Shown here one piece after another: positions 16,822 to 26,363 of a DNA stretch of 62,170 bases. The translations under genes were made by a program, and so were the position numbers. Every line of letters starts with the position of its first letter. Position 1 is the stretch's first letter. The notes beneath the pieces are model-generated. The model was given only the letters and a program-made list of their open reading frames with translations. It had not been told where the DNA came from and did no database searches. Origin of the DNA: JAXMDT01 sp046348685 (lineage in GTDB: Bacteria > Pseudomonadota > Alphaproteobacteria > Rickettsiales > UBA998); contig JAXMDT010000013.1 of assembly GCA_046348685.1 (NCBI GenBank), positions 1 to 62,170 on the forward strand, written 5' to 3'.

Positions 16822-17691
16822 TTATCTACCGCGCTCTCTTTGAGTAGTTTCCTTAATCTGCCCTGCTAATGGCGCTCTGGGTTCACTTAGAGACATATAA
16901 TTATCGGTTGCTGTAACAATATTTGGTTGTCCTAGCGCAGTATCATATACTTCCTTGGATTTAAGATGGTGACCTTTGCCATATACGACGGTAACATCAC
17001 CATAATCACTCAACGCCTTTTCGATAAGCCGATCTAAATGCTCCTCACGCGCGGTGCTTACATGATGGCTGATTATATTGAAATAGCTTGCATCACCGGA
17101 AAGAGTGGGCGCAGTGTCTTCATTTGTCATCTGGAGGATAGATTTTCCTGAATCGTCGTGCTCTGCAAACCAGCGAGTAAAAGCTGTCTCGGACGGTCTT
17201 TCTTCCGGCGGAAAGGTATGTGCCGTTTTTTGAAATAGGGCATGCACATCAGTCGTGGGAGTGCGTTGATTTTCATCAACCATGGCGCGTAACATGTAAA
17301 AATGCGCGGCATCCTGCTCGGTGTAACCCTGACTTTTTAATGTCAGCAAAATTTCCGCATTTAAAGCTTCACCCGGTATCCAGGGAATATTCTTTATCTC
17401 CGCTAGTGCCGCCGTGTATTTTGCTTCGTTATTGCCAAGAATATCTCCAGGCTGAACATGGTAGGGTGTCGTTTCAATAATAATGACGTTAGGATTTGTA
17501 CTGATAGCTTCATTGATGAGCGGCAGTGTTGGATTAGGTTTGCCGTTTTTTTCGTGGTCAGCAGCAATATACTGTAGCCTGCGTCCCTGTTTTTCATAGG
17601 TGGCGATGTAAGGGCCTGAAGGCATTTCATCCTGACGCTCCCTTGTCCATTCCTGAATGCGCGTAAGATCAAAGGTGATGGGATCAACCAT
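16822..17691 (-). CDS. Unknown protein, possibly TraB/TIKI-like
   Basis: 289 residues, no signal peptide. Features suggestive of the TraB/TIKI/ChaN-EreA superfamily: an early strand-loop YIAADHEKNG, a helix then NVIIIETTPYH, and a late strand VTVVYGKGHHLKSKEV with a GxGHH element. These enzymes use His and Glu for metal or ester chemistry. Similarity is at motif level only; a structure-based search would be needed. Cytoplasmic. Confidence 0.5.
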   Translation of the reverse strand: MVDPITFDLTRIQEWTRERQDEMPSGPYIATYEKQGRRLQYIAADHEKNGKPNPTLPLINEAISTNPNVIIIETTPYHVQPGDILGNNEAKYTAALAEIKNIPWIPGEALNAEILLTLKSQGYTEQDAAHFYMLRAMVDENQRTPTTDVHALFQKTAHTFPPEERPSETAFTRWFAEHDDSGKSILQMTNEDTAPTLSGDASYFNIISHHVSTAREEHLDRLIEKALSDYGDVTVVYGKGHHLKSKEVYDTALGQPNIVTATDNYMSLSEPRAPLAGQIKETTQRERGR

Positions 17692-17730
17692 TCCTCATTT
17701 TAACCGATTTTTGTGACAATCCAGTGAAAG

Positions 17731-18855
17731 TTATATTTTTTCAAGTACCGTTGCGATGCCCATGCCGCCGCCGATGCACATACTGGCGAGTGCGTATTTG
17801 CCGCGTTTTTTGTGGAGAAGCAATGCTGCTTTTCCGGTAATACGTGCCCCGGACGCGCCAAGCGGGTGGCCAAGCGCGATCGCGCCGCCCTCCATATTGA
17901 CTTTGTCGGGATCGATTCCGATCTGGTTCATGCACGGAATCGCTTGCGCCGAGAACGCTTCGTTCAATTCCGCGACATCGAGGTCCTTTGCGGTGATGCC
18001 TGCACGTTGCAGTGCCTTCTTCGATGCATCGACCGGTCCCAGTCCCATGACTTCAGGCTTCAAACCTGCCACCGCCATCGACTTGATGCGCGCAAGAATT
18101 GTCAGTTTGTTTTTCTTTGCATAGTCTTCCGAGCAGACCAGTACCGCCGACGCGCCATCGGTCAGCGGCGATGAAGTTGCAGCCGTTACGGTGCCGCCTT
18201 TTTTGAAAGCCGGTTCTAATGTTGCCATCGCCTCCAGCGTGGAATCCGCACGGATGGTGCCGTCTTTGCTGACAACGCCATCTCTAGTTTCGATCGGAAT
18301 AATTTCATCGCTGAAATCCGCTTTCGCGGCCTTCTGGTGCGAGGAAAGCGCAAACTTTTCCATGTCCGCACGCGAGATGCTGCACTGAGTCGCCACTTCT
18401 TCCGCAGTGAGTCCCATGCTCATGTAGGCCTGCGGATAATTTTTATAGAGTCCCGGATTCGGCAACGGGTTATAACCGCCCATCGGGATACGTGTCATGG
18501 ATTCGACGCCGCCGCAGATGAATACCTCACCTGCGCCATTGGCAATCTTGCCTGCAGCGATATGAATCGCTTCCATGGAAGAACCGCACCAGCGGTTCAC
18601 CGTTGCGCCGGCAACGGTTTCCGGCAGCCCTGCCAGCAACGCGACCATGCGCCCGATATTGAATCCCTGCTCACCTTCGGGGAACGCGGTGCCTATAATT
18701 ACATCTTCGATATCCGCTGGTTTGACGCCCGTCTTGGCAATCAGCCCCTTTATGACCGCAGCCAAGATATCGTCCGGACGGGTCTTGGCGAGCGCGCCTT
18801 TGTTGGCCGGAGTAAACGGGGAGCGGGCAAACCCGCAGATGACAGCAGATGACAT
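17731..18855 (-). CDS. Acetyl-CoA C-acyltransferase (thiolase)
   Basis: 374 residues from the ATG at 18855, chosen because GAGGG precedes it and homologues start MSSAVICGFARSP. Active-site residues: nucleophilic Cys in NRWCGSSM (about 90), His in GHPLGASGARI (about 333), and the second Cys in SMCIGGGMG (about 363). It performs the thiolytic last step of beta-oxidation or acetoacetyl-CoA synthesis. It lies with acyl-CoA ligase upstream and the FadN-type fusion downstream, so degradation is the likely role (FadA-like). Confidence 0.93.
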   Translation of the reverse strand: MSSAVICGFARSPFTPANKGALAKTRPDDILAAVIKGLIAKTGVKPADIEDVIIGTAFPEGEQGFNIGRMVALLAGLPETVAGATVNRWCGSSMEAIHIAAGKIANGAGEVFICGGVESMTRIPMGGYNPLPNPGLYKNYPQAYMSMGLTAEEVATQCSISRADMEKFALSSHQKAAKADFSDEIIPIETRDGVVSKDGTIRADSTLEAMATLEPAFKKGGTVTAATSSPLTDGASAVLVCSEDYAKKNKLTILARIKSMAVAGLKPEVMGLGPVDASKKALQRAGITAKDLDVAELNEAFSAQAIPCMNQIGIDPDKVNMEGGAIALGHPLGASGARITGKAALLLHKKRGKYALASMCIGGGMGIATVLEKI

Positions 18856-18921
18856 AAGACCCTCTTTTGTATGAACTCTCAGCCTAAGCAAAAGGCGCTA
18901 AGATTCTATTAATAGATATCG

Positions 18922-20655
18922 TTATTTCAGTTCCTTTTTCAATATCTTCCCGATCATGGATTTCGGCAGTGCGTCACAGAATTCGTAAGTGTGCGGCACG
19001 CAGTATGCCGAAAGTCGCTCCTTGAGATAGGTTTCCACCTCATCGGCAGTGAGCAGGCTACCCTCTTTCTTAACAATGAACGCTTTGGGCACTTGGCCGC
19101 GCGTCGGATGCGCGATGCCGATAACGGCTGCTTCCACAATGTCCGGATGCGAGTAGAGCACTTCTTCGATATTGCGCGGATAAATATTATAGCCGCCAGA
19201 GATGATCATCTCTTTCAGGCGATCGACAATGAAGAAATATCCATCCTTGTCCATGTAACCAAGATCGCCGGTGTAAAGGCGCATTTCTTTTTCATCCGCC
19301 TTGGACGCGGAGAATTTTGCTTTTACCCAGTCCGCAACCGATGCTTTTTTCGGCAGCGGCTTTAGCACATTCGCCGTTTCTTCCGGCTTTTCCCAATACC
19401 CCGACATCACCTGCGGCCCGCGGATGCAAATCTCCCCAACTTCACCCACTGCTTTCGGCGTTATCTTGTCATCCGGATCGATGACTTCGAGAATCGTGCC
19501 GGGAAACGGCTGGCCGATGGAGCCTTCCTTATTGATCGCAAAAAGCGGGTTGCAGGAAACGACCGGCGAGGATTCGGAAAGCCCGTAACCTTCCACGAGT
19601 TTGCAGCCGGTCAGCTTTTCGAACTGCTGCTTCACATCCACCGGCAGCGGCCCGCCGCCGCTGATGCACATTTTCAGCGAGGTGAGATCGTATTTATGCA
19701 GCATTTTGTGCTGGATAATGGCAGAGAACATCGTCGGCACGCCGGGCATCAGCGCCGGCTTCTTTTTCGCGATGTCATCGAGCAGCGATTTCAATTCGAA
19801 GCGCGGATGCATGATGATGCGAAATCCCGATGCGATACCGAAATTCATGATTACCGTCATCGCGAAAACATGGAAAAACGGCAGCACGCCCATAATAGTT
19901 TCGTCACCCTCGCGTGCTTTGTAAAACCATTTCTGGCACTGCGCGACATTGGCGGAAAGATTCGCATGCGTCAGCACCACGCCTTTCGGCACGCCCGTCG
20001 TGCCGCCGGTATATTGCAGTACGGCGATATCGTTATAAGGGTCAATTTTCGGCGGCGCGACATCCGGCGGGAACGCGAGCAGTTCCATGAAACTATGATG
20101 GCGGTGGTCTTTTGGAATGCGTGCGATGTCTTTCGCCTTGGCCAGCGTATAAAGCGCCGCTTTTGCCGGCGGCAGTACACTCGGAAAATTCCCCACGATC
20201 ACTTTTTCCACCGTTGTCGTGCCGATGAATTCCTGCAGCTTCGGATATAGCAGCGTCAGGTTCAGCGTGATCATCAATTCCGTACCGGAGTCCTTGATCT
20301 GATGCTCCAGTTCGCGCTGCGAATAAAGCGGATTATAATTGACAACGGTCGCTCCGGCTTTGAGCGCGGCAAAGAACGCGATAACGAATTGCGGACAGTT
20401 CGGCATGAACAGGCCGACCTTGCTGCCTTTTCCAATGCCCAGCTCATGCAGCCCGCGCGCAAAGCAGTTCACCTTCAACTGCAGTTCCTTATAGGTGTAA
20501 AGCTTGCCTTTGAAATCGAGGGCGATATTGTCCGGAAACCGGCGGGCGGATTCATCCAGCAGCTCATGCAGCGGGCAAATGCGCAGCTTCGCATTCCAGT
20601 CGATATGTTCGGGATAATGGGAAAGCCAGGCGAAGGAATTCGTATCTTGGGTCAT
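18922..20655 (-). CDS. fadD: Long-chain-fatty-acid-CoA ligase
   Basis: 577 residues from the ATG at 20655, preceded by GGAGG. AMP-binding enzyme motifs: YTGGTTGVPKGVVLTH (about 210), GYGLSESSPV (about 355), YTGDLGYMDKDGYFF (about 460), and a C-terminal domain with the catalytic Lys in KSMIGKILKKEL. It activates fatty acids to acyl-CoA at the inner face of the membrane. Nearest upstream partner of the thiolase gene, 66 bp apart. Confidence 0.92.
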   Translation of the reverse strand: MTQDTNSFAWLSHYPEHIDWNAKLRICPLHELLDESARRFPDNIALDFKGKLYTYKELQLKVNCFARGLHELGIGKGSKVGLFMPNCPQFVIAFFAALKAGATVVNYNPLYSQRELEHQIKDSGTELMITLNLTLLYPKLQEFIGTTTVEKVIVGNFPSVLPPAKAALYTLAKAKDIARIPKDHRHHSFMELLAFPPDVAPPKIDPYNDIAVLQYTGGTTGVPKGVVLTHANLSANVAQCQKWFYKAREGDETIMGVLPFFHVFAMTVIMNFGIASGFRIIMHPRFELKSLLDDIAKKKPALMPGVPTMFSAIIQHKMLHKYDLTSLKMCISGGGPLPVDVKQQFEKLTGCKLVEGYGLSESSPVVSCNPLFAINKEGSIGQPFPGTILEVIDPDDKITPKAVGEVGEICIRGPQVMSGYWEKPEETANVLKPLPKKASVADWVKAKFSASKADEKEMRLYTGDLGYMDKDGYFFIVDRLKEMIISGGYNIYPRNIEEVLYSHPDIVEAAVIGIAHPTRGQVPKAFIVKKEGSLLTADEVETYLKERLSAYCVPHTYEFCDALPKSMIGKILKKELK

Positions 20656-20756
20656 GAACCTCCAGTATAGCACAAATCGGCGTCCTGATAAGGCAAAAGA
20701 ACCTGTTGTTAATTATAACTTATAGAGTATAGGACATACCTGCTGCACAGAGGCAA

Positions 20757-21017
20757 CTATCTAAAATCGTAAATACCGAATTCGCCGTTGATGCAGGAAT
20801 GCGCGCGGTCGTAACTCTTGGCAAGACGCTGCTGCGAGCGAATCTCTTCGAGACGCAAGCGGCAATTACCATAGGGTTCGGTGGCCGGTTTAAAGCCAAG
20901 CTGCATGCAGCGCTGGCTGTCTTCCGTATCCTGCAGCGCCTTGGCAGCCGCGATCTCCTGCTCGCTCATGCAGGCGGCTAGCGTAAATAATAATAGAAGA
21001 GATGGAATTAAACGCAT
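20757..21017 (-). CDS. Small lipoprotein
   Basis: 86 residues. Signal peptide with lipobox LAAC at 13-16 (LLLLFTLAAC), so lipidated at Cys16. The mature part is helical and charged (EQEIAAAKALQDTEDSQRCM, then RLRLEEIRSQQRLAKSYDRA) with three further Cys. No function known. Confidence 0.7.
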   Translation of the reverse strand: MRLIPSLLLLFTLAACMSEQEIAAAKALQDTEDSQRCMQLGFKPATEPYGNCRLRLEEIRSQQRLAKSYDRAHSCINGEFGIYDFR

Positions 21018-21064
21018 GCCCTGTTTATAGCGCAGCGCTTATCAAGCGGCAATGCGCTTGTGAA

Positions 21065-21481
21065 TTAGTGAACGGTTTGGCCCTCTGCCGCGACTTGAGG
21101 AGAAAGGGATTGCCTTGCCTGCTCAAGATCAGTGACCAGCTCAACCTGAAATCCTGCTGCTCGCATTTTTTCTTGTGCAGTGTTCGTAAGGCGTAAAAAT
21201 ACCGTACCGTCAGGTAGTATTCCGTCGGTTATTTCCGGATGCAAAATCATTGTCCCATCGTTCATGTGAGGCTGCGTCAAGTTGGCCAATTCAGCTAATC
21301 TTAATTTTAATTTTCTCGAACCGTGCAAAATGAACCAATCATCGTCCTGAATCCACGGTTGCTGCAGCACGTTATTATCTGGAAATAATTTACGCATAAT
21401 ACTAGCTGGAATGGCTGTAAGCTGGCTCATTCCCGTAACAAGTACTTTAGTGGTTACTTTGGGAGTTGGTCCGTGCGGCAT
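21065..21481 (-). CDS. Unknown protein, paralogue of its upstream neighbour
   Basis: 138 residues. Similar over its length to the product of 21481-21873: MRKLFPDNNVLQQPWIQDDD against MRTVFPDDIVMQQPYVRDED, then LHPEITDGILPDGTVFLRLT against LHPDIVSGLFPGSISYLRIA. So a small domain duplicated in tandem. Its ATG overlaps the previous stop by one base (TAATG), showing translational coupling. No signal peptide. Function unknown. Confidence 0.65.
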   Translation of the reverse strand: MPHGPTPKVTTKVLVTGMSQLTAIPASIMRKLFPDNNVLQQPWIQDDDWFILHGSRKLKLRLAELANLTQPHMNDGTMILHPEITDGILPDGTVFLRLTNTAQEKMRAAGFQVELVTDLEQARQSLSPQVAAEGQTVH

Positions 21482-21873
21482 TATGTTATTCCTGCTCTCG
21501 ACGCTGGCGGCATAGCCAAATCTTTCGCCTGCTCGTAATTTTCTACGACCGTCACTTCAATTCCTGCCTCGCGAATTCTTTGCTGTGCGTCATCTGCAAT
21601 CCGCAAGTAACTTATCGATCCCGGAAACAATCCGCTTACGATATCGGGATGCAACGGCGGCGATTTTAGACCCGTATCCGTAAGCCTCGCGTTCTCATCG
21701 TTAAGATTAGCGGCATCCATCAACTTTTTTTTCACTCCTGCTTCTGGCCGGAGAAGTATCCAGTCCTCATCTCTTACATAAGGCTGCTGCATGACGATAT
21801 CATCGGGAAATACCGTCCGCATAACAGATACAGGGACCACAGTAATGTTTTTTATATTTGAGTTATTAGGCAT
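21481..21873 (-). CDS. Unknown protein, paralogue of its downstream neighbour
   Basis: 130 residues with the same FPDDxVMQQPxVRDxDW core and late KMRAAG/RIREAG-type helix as the 138-residue protein. Its start codon overlaps the phosphoesterase stop by 8 nt (ATGCCTAA), so the three genes form one coupled operon. Perhaps it modulates or is substrate of the phosphoesterase; inference only. Confidence 0.65.
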   Translation of the reverse strand: MPNNSNIKNITVVPVSVMRTVFPDDIVMQQPYVRDEDWILLRPEAGVKKKLMDAANLNDENARLTDTGLKSPPLHPDIVSGLFPGSISYLRIADDAQQRIREAGIEVTVVENYEQAKDLAMPPASRAGIT

Positions 21874-22726
21874 AAGCTCTCTCCTTTTTAATCATTTCAC
21901 GCATCGGCTCATGATAGACAATTTCTGGTTCTTTTGAAGTCCCGTCCGCATTAAATTGCAGCCCGATAATCGTACATTCCCCGCCGACGAGCGACGCGCC
22001 GGTAACATAATATTTCCGGCCATTGCAGGGAATATCCATCATGGGTTCTTCAGGATGAATATGCCCGATGAACACACGTTTGGTTTTGCCCGGATGTCCT
22101 TGCACCGGTTCTGCGCCGAGATCATAATGCGGCTCCGTATAAAGGGTGAACATGCGATCGATTTCCGGAATTTTTCCGAGACATTTATCAACCGGCACGC
22201 ACCATGGTTTTGGCGGCTTGCCCGCGTTGGAAAGAGTTTTTGCGTCACGGGCGGCTTGGTTGCGGAAATATATAGGCGGGAAAATGTGGCGTTCATGCTC
22301 GAGCATTTTTCTGTCGCCGTGGATAAACGCCACGTCTTCTCCAAAAAAGAGAATATCACTGATCGTAAAACGCGCCGGATTGCTGCGAGCCAAATCTTGA
22401 AGCACATTATGAAATGGGCGCGCCATATCGTGATTGCCGCGTACCATGTATATTTTCAGCTCCGGATTTGCATCCAGCGCTTCCTGAAGATGCTGCCGGA
22501 GACGTGCAGTCAATTCGCGCGAAGGCATCTCCTGATAGCAGGCAAAGTCCCCATTGATGACCAGACGGTTGAATTGTCCTTGTTTGATTCCCTGCATCAG
22601 CCATTTCCACGCCTGTGCATAGCGCGATGACGATGAGCCGATATGAAGGTCGGAGACGACAGCAACCTTCAGATCATCGAATGCGGTTTCTTCGGCAAAG
22701 CGGGCAATAGGGTGGAATCTGTGCAA
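21866..22726 (-). CDS. Calcineurin-like metallophosphoesterase
   Basis: 286 residues. All metal-binding motifs are present: SDLHIG (about 26), NGDFA (about 60), GNHDMA (about 97), an HGDR motif near 135 and GHIHPEEP near 225. It hydrolyses a phosphoester or phosphodiester, substrate unknown; a cytosolic location is likely as no signal peptide is seen. The reading frame opens with TTG at 22726; no ATG lies in frame before the first motif. First gene of a three-gene coupled operon with twin unknown proteins. Confidence 0.85.
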   Translation of the reverse strand: MHRFHPIARFAEETAFDDLKVAVVSDLHIGSSSSRYAQAWKWLMQGIKQGQFNRLVINGDFACYQEMPSRELTARLRQHLQEALDANPELKIYMVRGNHDMARPFHNVLQDLARSNPARFTISDILFFGEDVAFIHGDRKMLEHERHIFPPIYFRNQAARDAKTLSNAGKPPKPWCVPVDKCLGKIPEIDRMFTLYTEPHYDLGAEPVQGHPGKTKRVFIGHIHPEEPMMDIPCNGRKYYVTGASLVGGECTIIGLQFNADGTSKEPEIVYHEPMREMIKKERAYA

Positions 22727-22803
22727 AGCATTCTCTTTTATTATTAACTTACTGATTTAGAAAAATTTCATGTCATTTTGATGACACTACATGCACTTTC
22801 TTA

Positions 22804-22831
22804 TTGTCCTTGAAAAATAAGCACATATAGT
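22804..22831 (+). promoter_or_regulatory. Promoter of the ferredoxin-NADP reductase gene
   Basis: TTGTCC (22804-22809), 16-bp spacer, TATAGT (22826-22831). A start about 7 bp downstream would be at ~22838, only ~3 nt before the ATG at 22841, and no SD is visible. The message may be leaderless. Confidence 0.55.
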
Positions 22832-22840
22832 GCCCCGTTC

Positions 22841-23851
22841 ATGACAAATACCCATACCACAGATGTTGTGATCATTGGCGCAGGTCCGGTCGGCCTGTTT
22901 GCTATCTTCGAGCTTGGCATGCTGAAGATCAAAGCGCATGTCGTCGATACGCTGGACGATGCGGGCGGCCAGTGCGCGGCCCTCTATCCCGAAAAGCCGA
23001 TTTTCGATATTCCCGGTTATCCGGAAATTCAGGCAGCCGACCTTATCGAAAATCTGAAAGCGCAGGCAGCCCCCTTTTCGCCAACCTATCATCTCGGGCA
23101 GCGCGTCGAGAAAGTGGAAAAGACGGCAAGCGGTTTCACGCTGACGACCTCCAAAAGAACGATCCTTCAGTGTAAAGCGATTATCATTGCCGCAGGCTGC
23201 GGCGCGTTCGGACCGAATCGGCCGCCGCTCGAAGGAATCGAAGCCTACGAAAACAAAAGCGTGTTTTATTATGTGAAGCGCAAGGAAGATTTCCGGAATA
23301 AAAAAATCGTGATCGCCGGCGGCGGAGACTCCGCCGTTGACTGGACAAATGCGCTCGCCGATGTCGCCGAAAAAATTTATGTCATTCATCGCCGTCCGAA
23401 ATTCCGAGCAGCACCCGAGAATGTCAGCCAGATGGAAAAGCATGTGGCGAGCGGTAAGGTGGAAATGGTGATTCCCTATCAATTGCACGCCTTGAAAGGC
23501 GAAAACGGCATGCTGGAAGCGATCGAGGTCGCGACGCTGGAAGGCGATGTCAAAACGCTCGATGCCAATGTGCTACTTCCATTTTTCGGCCTCGCGATGG
23601 AACTGGGGCCTATTGCTGAATGGGGCCTCAACCTGCATATGAATCATATCGAGGTCGATAGCGCGACGATGCAGACGAATATTCCCGGCATCTTTGCGAT
23701 TGGCGATATCGCGAATTACAAAAACAAACTCAAACTCATTCTCTGCGGCTTTTCCGAAGCGGCAATGGCATCACATGCCATTCACCCGCTCGTCCATCCC
23801 GACACGGCTCTGCACTTCGAATATTCGACGAGTAAGGGCGTGCCGGTTTAA
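22841..23851 (+). CDS. Ferredoxin/flavodoxin-NADP+ reductase, thioredoxin-reductase-like type
   Basis: 336 residues. FAD-binding GAGPVGLFAIFELG near residue 12, the DIPGYPEI segment, then NADP-binding IAGGGDSAVDW near 160 and C-terminal IFAIGDIANY. There is no CxxC redox pair, so it is the YumC/FNR2 type rather than thioredoxin reductase. It transfers electrons between NADPH and ferredoxin or flavodoxin in the cytosol. Likely transcribed alone from the promoter just upstream. Confidence 0.9.
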   Translation: MTNTHTTDVVIIGAGPVGLFAIFELGMLKIKAHVVDTLDDAGGQCAALYPEKPIFDIPGYPEIQAADLIENLKAQAAPFSPTYHLGQRVEKVEKTASGFTLTTSKRTILQCKAIIIAAGCGAFGPNRPPLEGIEAYENKSVFYYVKRKEDFRNKKIVIAGGGDSAVDWTNALADVAEKIYVIHRRPKFRAAPENVSQMEKHVASGKVEMVIPYQLHALKGENGMLEAIEVATLEGDVKTLDANVLLPFFGLAMELGPIAEWGLNLHMNHIEVDSATMQTNIPGIFAIGDIANYKNKLKLILCGFSEAAMASHAIHPLVHPDTALHFEYSTSKGVPV

Positions 23852-25224
23852 TTACCTTACTGCGCCATCACGTATATAACTACGAGCTTGTTCTAATCTT
23901 TCGAGAGGCATGATAGCTTGTACGTGTCTATCCGGCGTTTGTTTACCCGCCTGCCTTGAAATCAGATCGACATAAGATTCTTCTACGTTTTTTGTTTTAG
24001 ATGCGCATTCCAAAAAATCTTTTACCGGCATCGGCTCATCTAATTTCATTTTAATGACGATGTCATAATTCGGGCTGATACCTAGCAAACCTGTGTAAAC
24101 ACGGCGCCCATATTCATGCTCGAGGCAATTTACCAAGTCCCAAACGCATTTGTTACCAGGGTATCCGTTATCGCGGTTCGGGCTGATAATGGTGCGATAT
24201 TTTTTCACATTTCCATTTAGGATTTTGATATTTTCTATTCCGGTTTCAGCTTTTTTATTAGGATTTTCTATCCAATGATTGTCAGTTGGCTCCTCGTATT
24301 TTATCCGTGCCGAACACTGTTTGATAATTGTTTCCAGATTAAATTCATGTCTGATTTTTTCCGCTTCTTCCGGATGGTAAGCTCGCCTTTCGTTAAGGTC
24401 ATAGAGTTCGCGAATAATCTCAGCTAGGAGAGGATTTGCGTCCCAGCATTTTTTAGTTACATCCCATGCCCGATTGACGAATTTCATATGCTCCTCAGCA
24501 TCTTTTGCAGGAGGAATCAACAAATCATCGATAAGACTTGCAGCAAAATCGAGCATTTTTACTTCTTTTGCCCGGTGCGAGAGATGCCCTGTTTTTTGAA
24601 TCTGTTCGAGACGCTTGTTTCTTATCCAGTTATCTGCCTGCGAGGAATTAGAAACCTCTGCTACGGTACTTGCTACAAGCGATGAAAATAATCTGATGAC
24701 CTTATCTCTTTTATGCTCGTCATCAATTTCTTTTCAAGTGAGTGTTTTGCGACATTCGCTTGCCAGTATGTCTTCAGCACGTTCATTCGGCCTTAAAACA
24801 TCAATGGCACCATCTGCAAATGATTTACAATGCTCCCATACCAGGTAAATGACTTAATTACGTTCGGCCATTTAAAATTTTGGAAATATTCTATGATATT
24901 TTTTCGTATTGAGTCCTCGTTAAATTTTTGAATATTGGATTTCAGGTCGAGGCGTTTTCCGTTAATTACCCCCTGCTCCAAACAATCATGCGTTAATACC
25001 GCTCCAAGAGTTATCACATCTTTAATGCCAATTTGTTTGCCAATTTGATACGCCATAACAGGATGTGTTATGTAAGGCGGCCTAGGATTTATTGGTTTAT
25101 TTCGGGTTTGACCTTCATGCGCTGTATTTGCCAATTCAAAAGCGGCACGCTCAAGGGGTGCCATACGTGTTAGTACAGGCATCTCATATAGCGGATGTGG
25201 CGCTTCCCATGCGAGTGCAGTCAT
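23852..25224 (-). pseudogene. Broken HD-domain (SpoT/MESH1-like hydrolase) gene
   Basis: The first 110-120 codons from 25224 encode an HD domain like those of (p)ppGpp hydrolases: ANTAHEGQTR, PYITHPVMAYQIGKQ and GAVLTHDCLEQG. After about 24850 the sense continues in another frame (WEHCKSFADGAIDVL), which then meets an in-frame TGA at 24734-24736. Beyond that stop the same frame runs on without a break through RLEQIQKTGHLSHRAKEVKM, a typical HD-family end segment, into the open frame that begins at ATG 24556 and runs to 23852. So a single gene of ~457 codons carries one frameshift and one nonsense codon. The last 234 codons could still be translated from 24556. The C-terminal part (~190 residues) is unrecognised. 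Confidence 0.75.
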
Positions 25225-25323
25225 CCTTATTTACTATATCTTAACAAATATAAAGGCTAGGAATTTCGTGGATTTTTGTATGAAGATTCTGTTACAAGAT
25301 CGGAAAAATAAGGATAATTTACC

Positions 25324-26199
25324 ATGACAGCAGCTCTTATCGACGGAAAAGCATTTGCCCAGACGGTGCGCGCGCAGGTCGCGGAAGGCGTTAAAAAACT
25401 GAAACAAAGCCATCAATTGACGCCCGGTCTGGCCGTTGTTCTCGTGGGCGATAATCCGGCAAGCCAGGTTTACGTGCGCAACAAAAAGAAAGCCTGCGAG
25501 GAAGTCGGCATCGCCTCGTTTGATCATGATATGCCCGCCTCGGCATCGCGCGATGAACTGATCGCCAAGGTGAAAGAACTCAATGCCGATCCTAGAGTGC
25601 ACGGCATCCTTGTTCAGCTGCCCCTGCCCCGTCCTGAGGACGAAGCAATCATTATTCAAAGCATCGCGCCGGAAAAAGACGCGGATGGATTTCACGTTAT
25701 CAACGCCGGTAAATTAGCGACAGGCGATATGACAGGTACGGTCGCCTGCACGCCGCTCGGCGCGATAATGCTGCTCAAGCATTTCTCCGGTGAGCTGAAA
25801 GGCAAACACGCGGTAGTGCTTGGCCGGTCGAATATTGTCGGCAAGCCGATGGCGCAATTGCTGCTGCGTGAGGATTGCACTGTCACCATCGCGCATTCCA
25901 AAACCAAAAACATTGAAAACGTTTGCAGGGAGGCGGACATCCTCGTCGCGGCGGTTGGTCGCCCGCAGATGGTAAAGAAAGAATGGGTGAAACCCGGCGC
26001 GATCATCATCGATGTCGGCATTAACCGCATTAGCGTCGATGGCAAAGACAAGCTCGTCGGCGATGTGGATTTCGATCAGGTGAAAGAGGTTGCGGGTGCA
26101 ATCACGCCGGTACCGGGCGGTGTCGGCCCGATGACCATTGCGTGCCTGCTGCATAACACCCTGCGTGCCGCCGCTCAAAGCGTTAATGCGGACCTTTGA
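25324..26199 (+). CDS. folD: Methylenetetrahydrofolate dehydrogenase/cyclohydrolase
   Basis: 291 residues, full length. Signature motifs: YVRNKKKACEEVGI with the catalytic Lys, VQLPLPRPEDE, KDADGFH, GRSNIVGKPMAQLL for NADP binding and PVPGGVGPMTIACLL near the end. It interconverts 5,10-methylene- and 10-formyl-tetrahydrofolate in the cytosol, feeding purine and formyl-Met synthesis. SD AAGGAT precedes the ATG. Transcribed alone; upstream lies the broken HD gene, divergent. Confidence 0.96.
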   Translation: MTAALIDGKAFAQTVRAQVAEGVKKLKQSHQLTPGLAVVLVGDNPASQVYVRNKKKACEEVGIASFDHDMPASASRDELIAKVKELNADPRVHGILVQLPLPRPEDEAIIIQSIAPEKDADGFHVINAGKLATGDMTGTVACTPLGAIMLLKHFSGELKGKHAVVLGRSNIVGKPMAQLLLREDCTVTIAHSKTKNIENVCREADILVAAVGRPQMVKKEWVKPGAIIIDVGINRISVDGKDKLVGDVDFDQVKEVAGAITPVPGGVGPMTIACLLHNTLRAAAQSVNADL

Positions 26200-26363
26200 A
26201 ACCATAGCTGCAACACCGGCTCTAGCGCCGCCACACCAGTCAGCGCAATATTATATTATTTATCAACGATTTAAGCATCGCCCTCCTGCAATCGATTCGC
26301 ACTTGCCGCACTTGCTATTTGCGTAAAAATATCAATAATGCACTGATTATCTAGGGGTCTCAT

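Noticed and set aside
22787..23488. Open frame of 233 codons antisense to the ferredoxin-NADP reductase
   Set aside because: Shadow of a gene with FAD and NADP motifs on the other strand.
24734..24736. TGA read as Trp in the HD-domain gene
   Set aside because: TGA ends intact genes in the window (for example the cytochrome b561 gene at 29887-29889), and the gene also needs a frameshift, so recoding of TGA is not supported.
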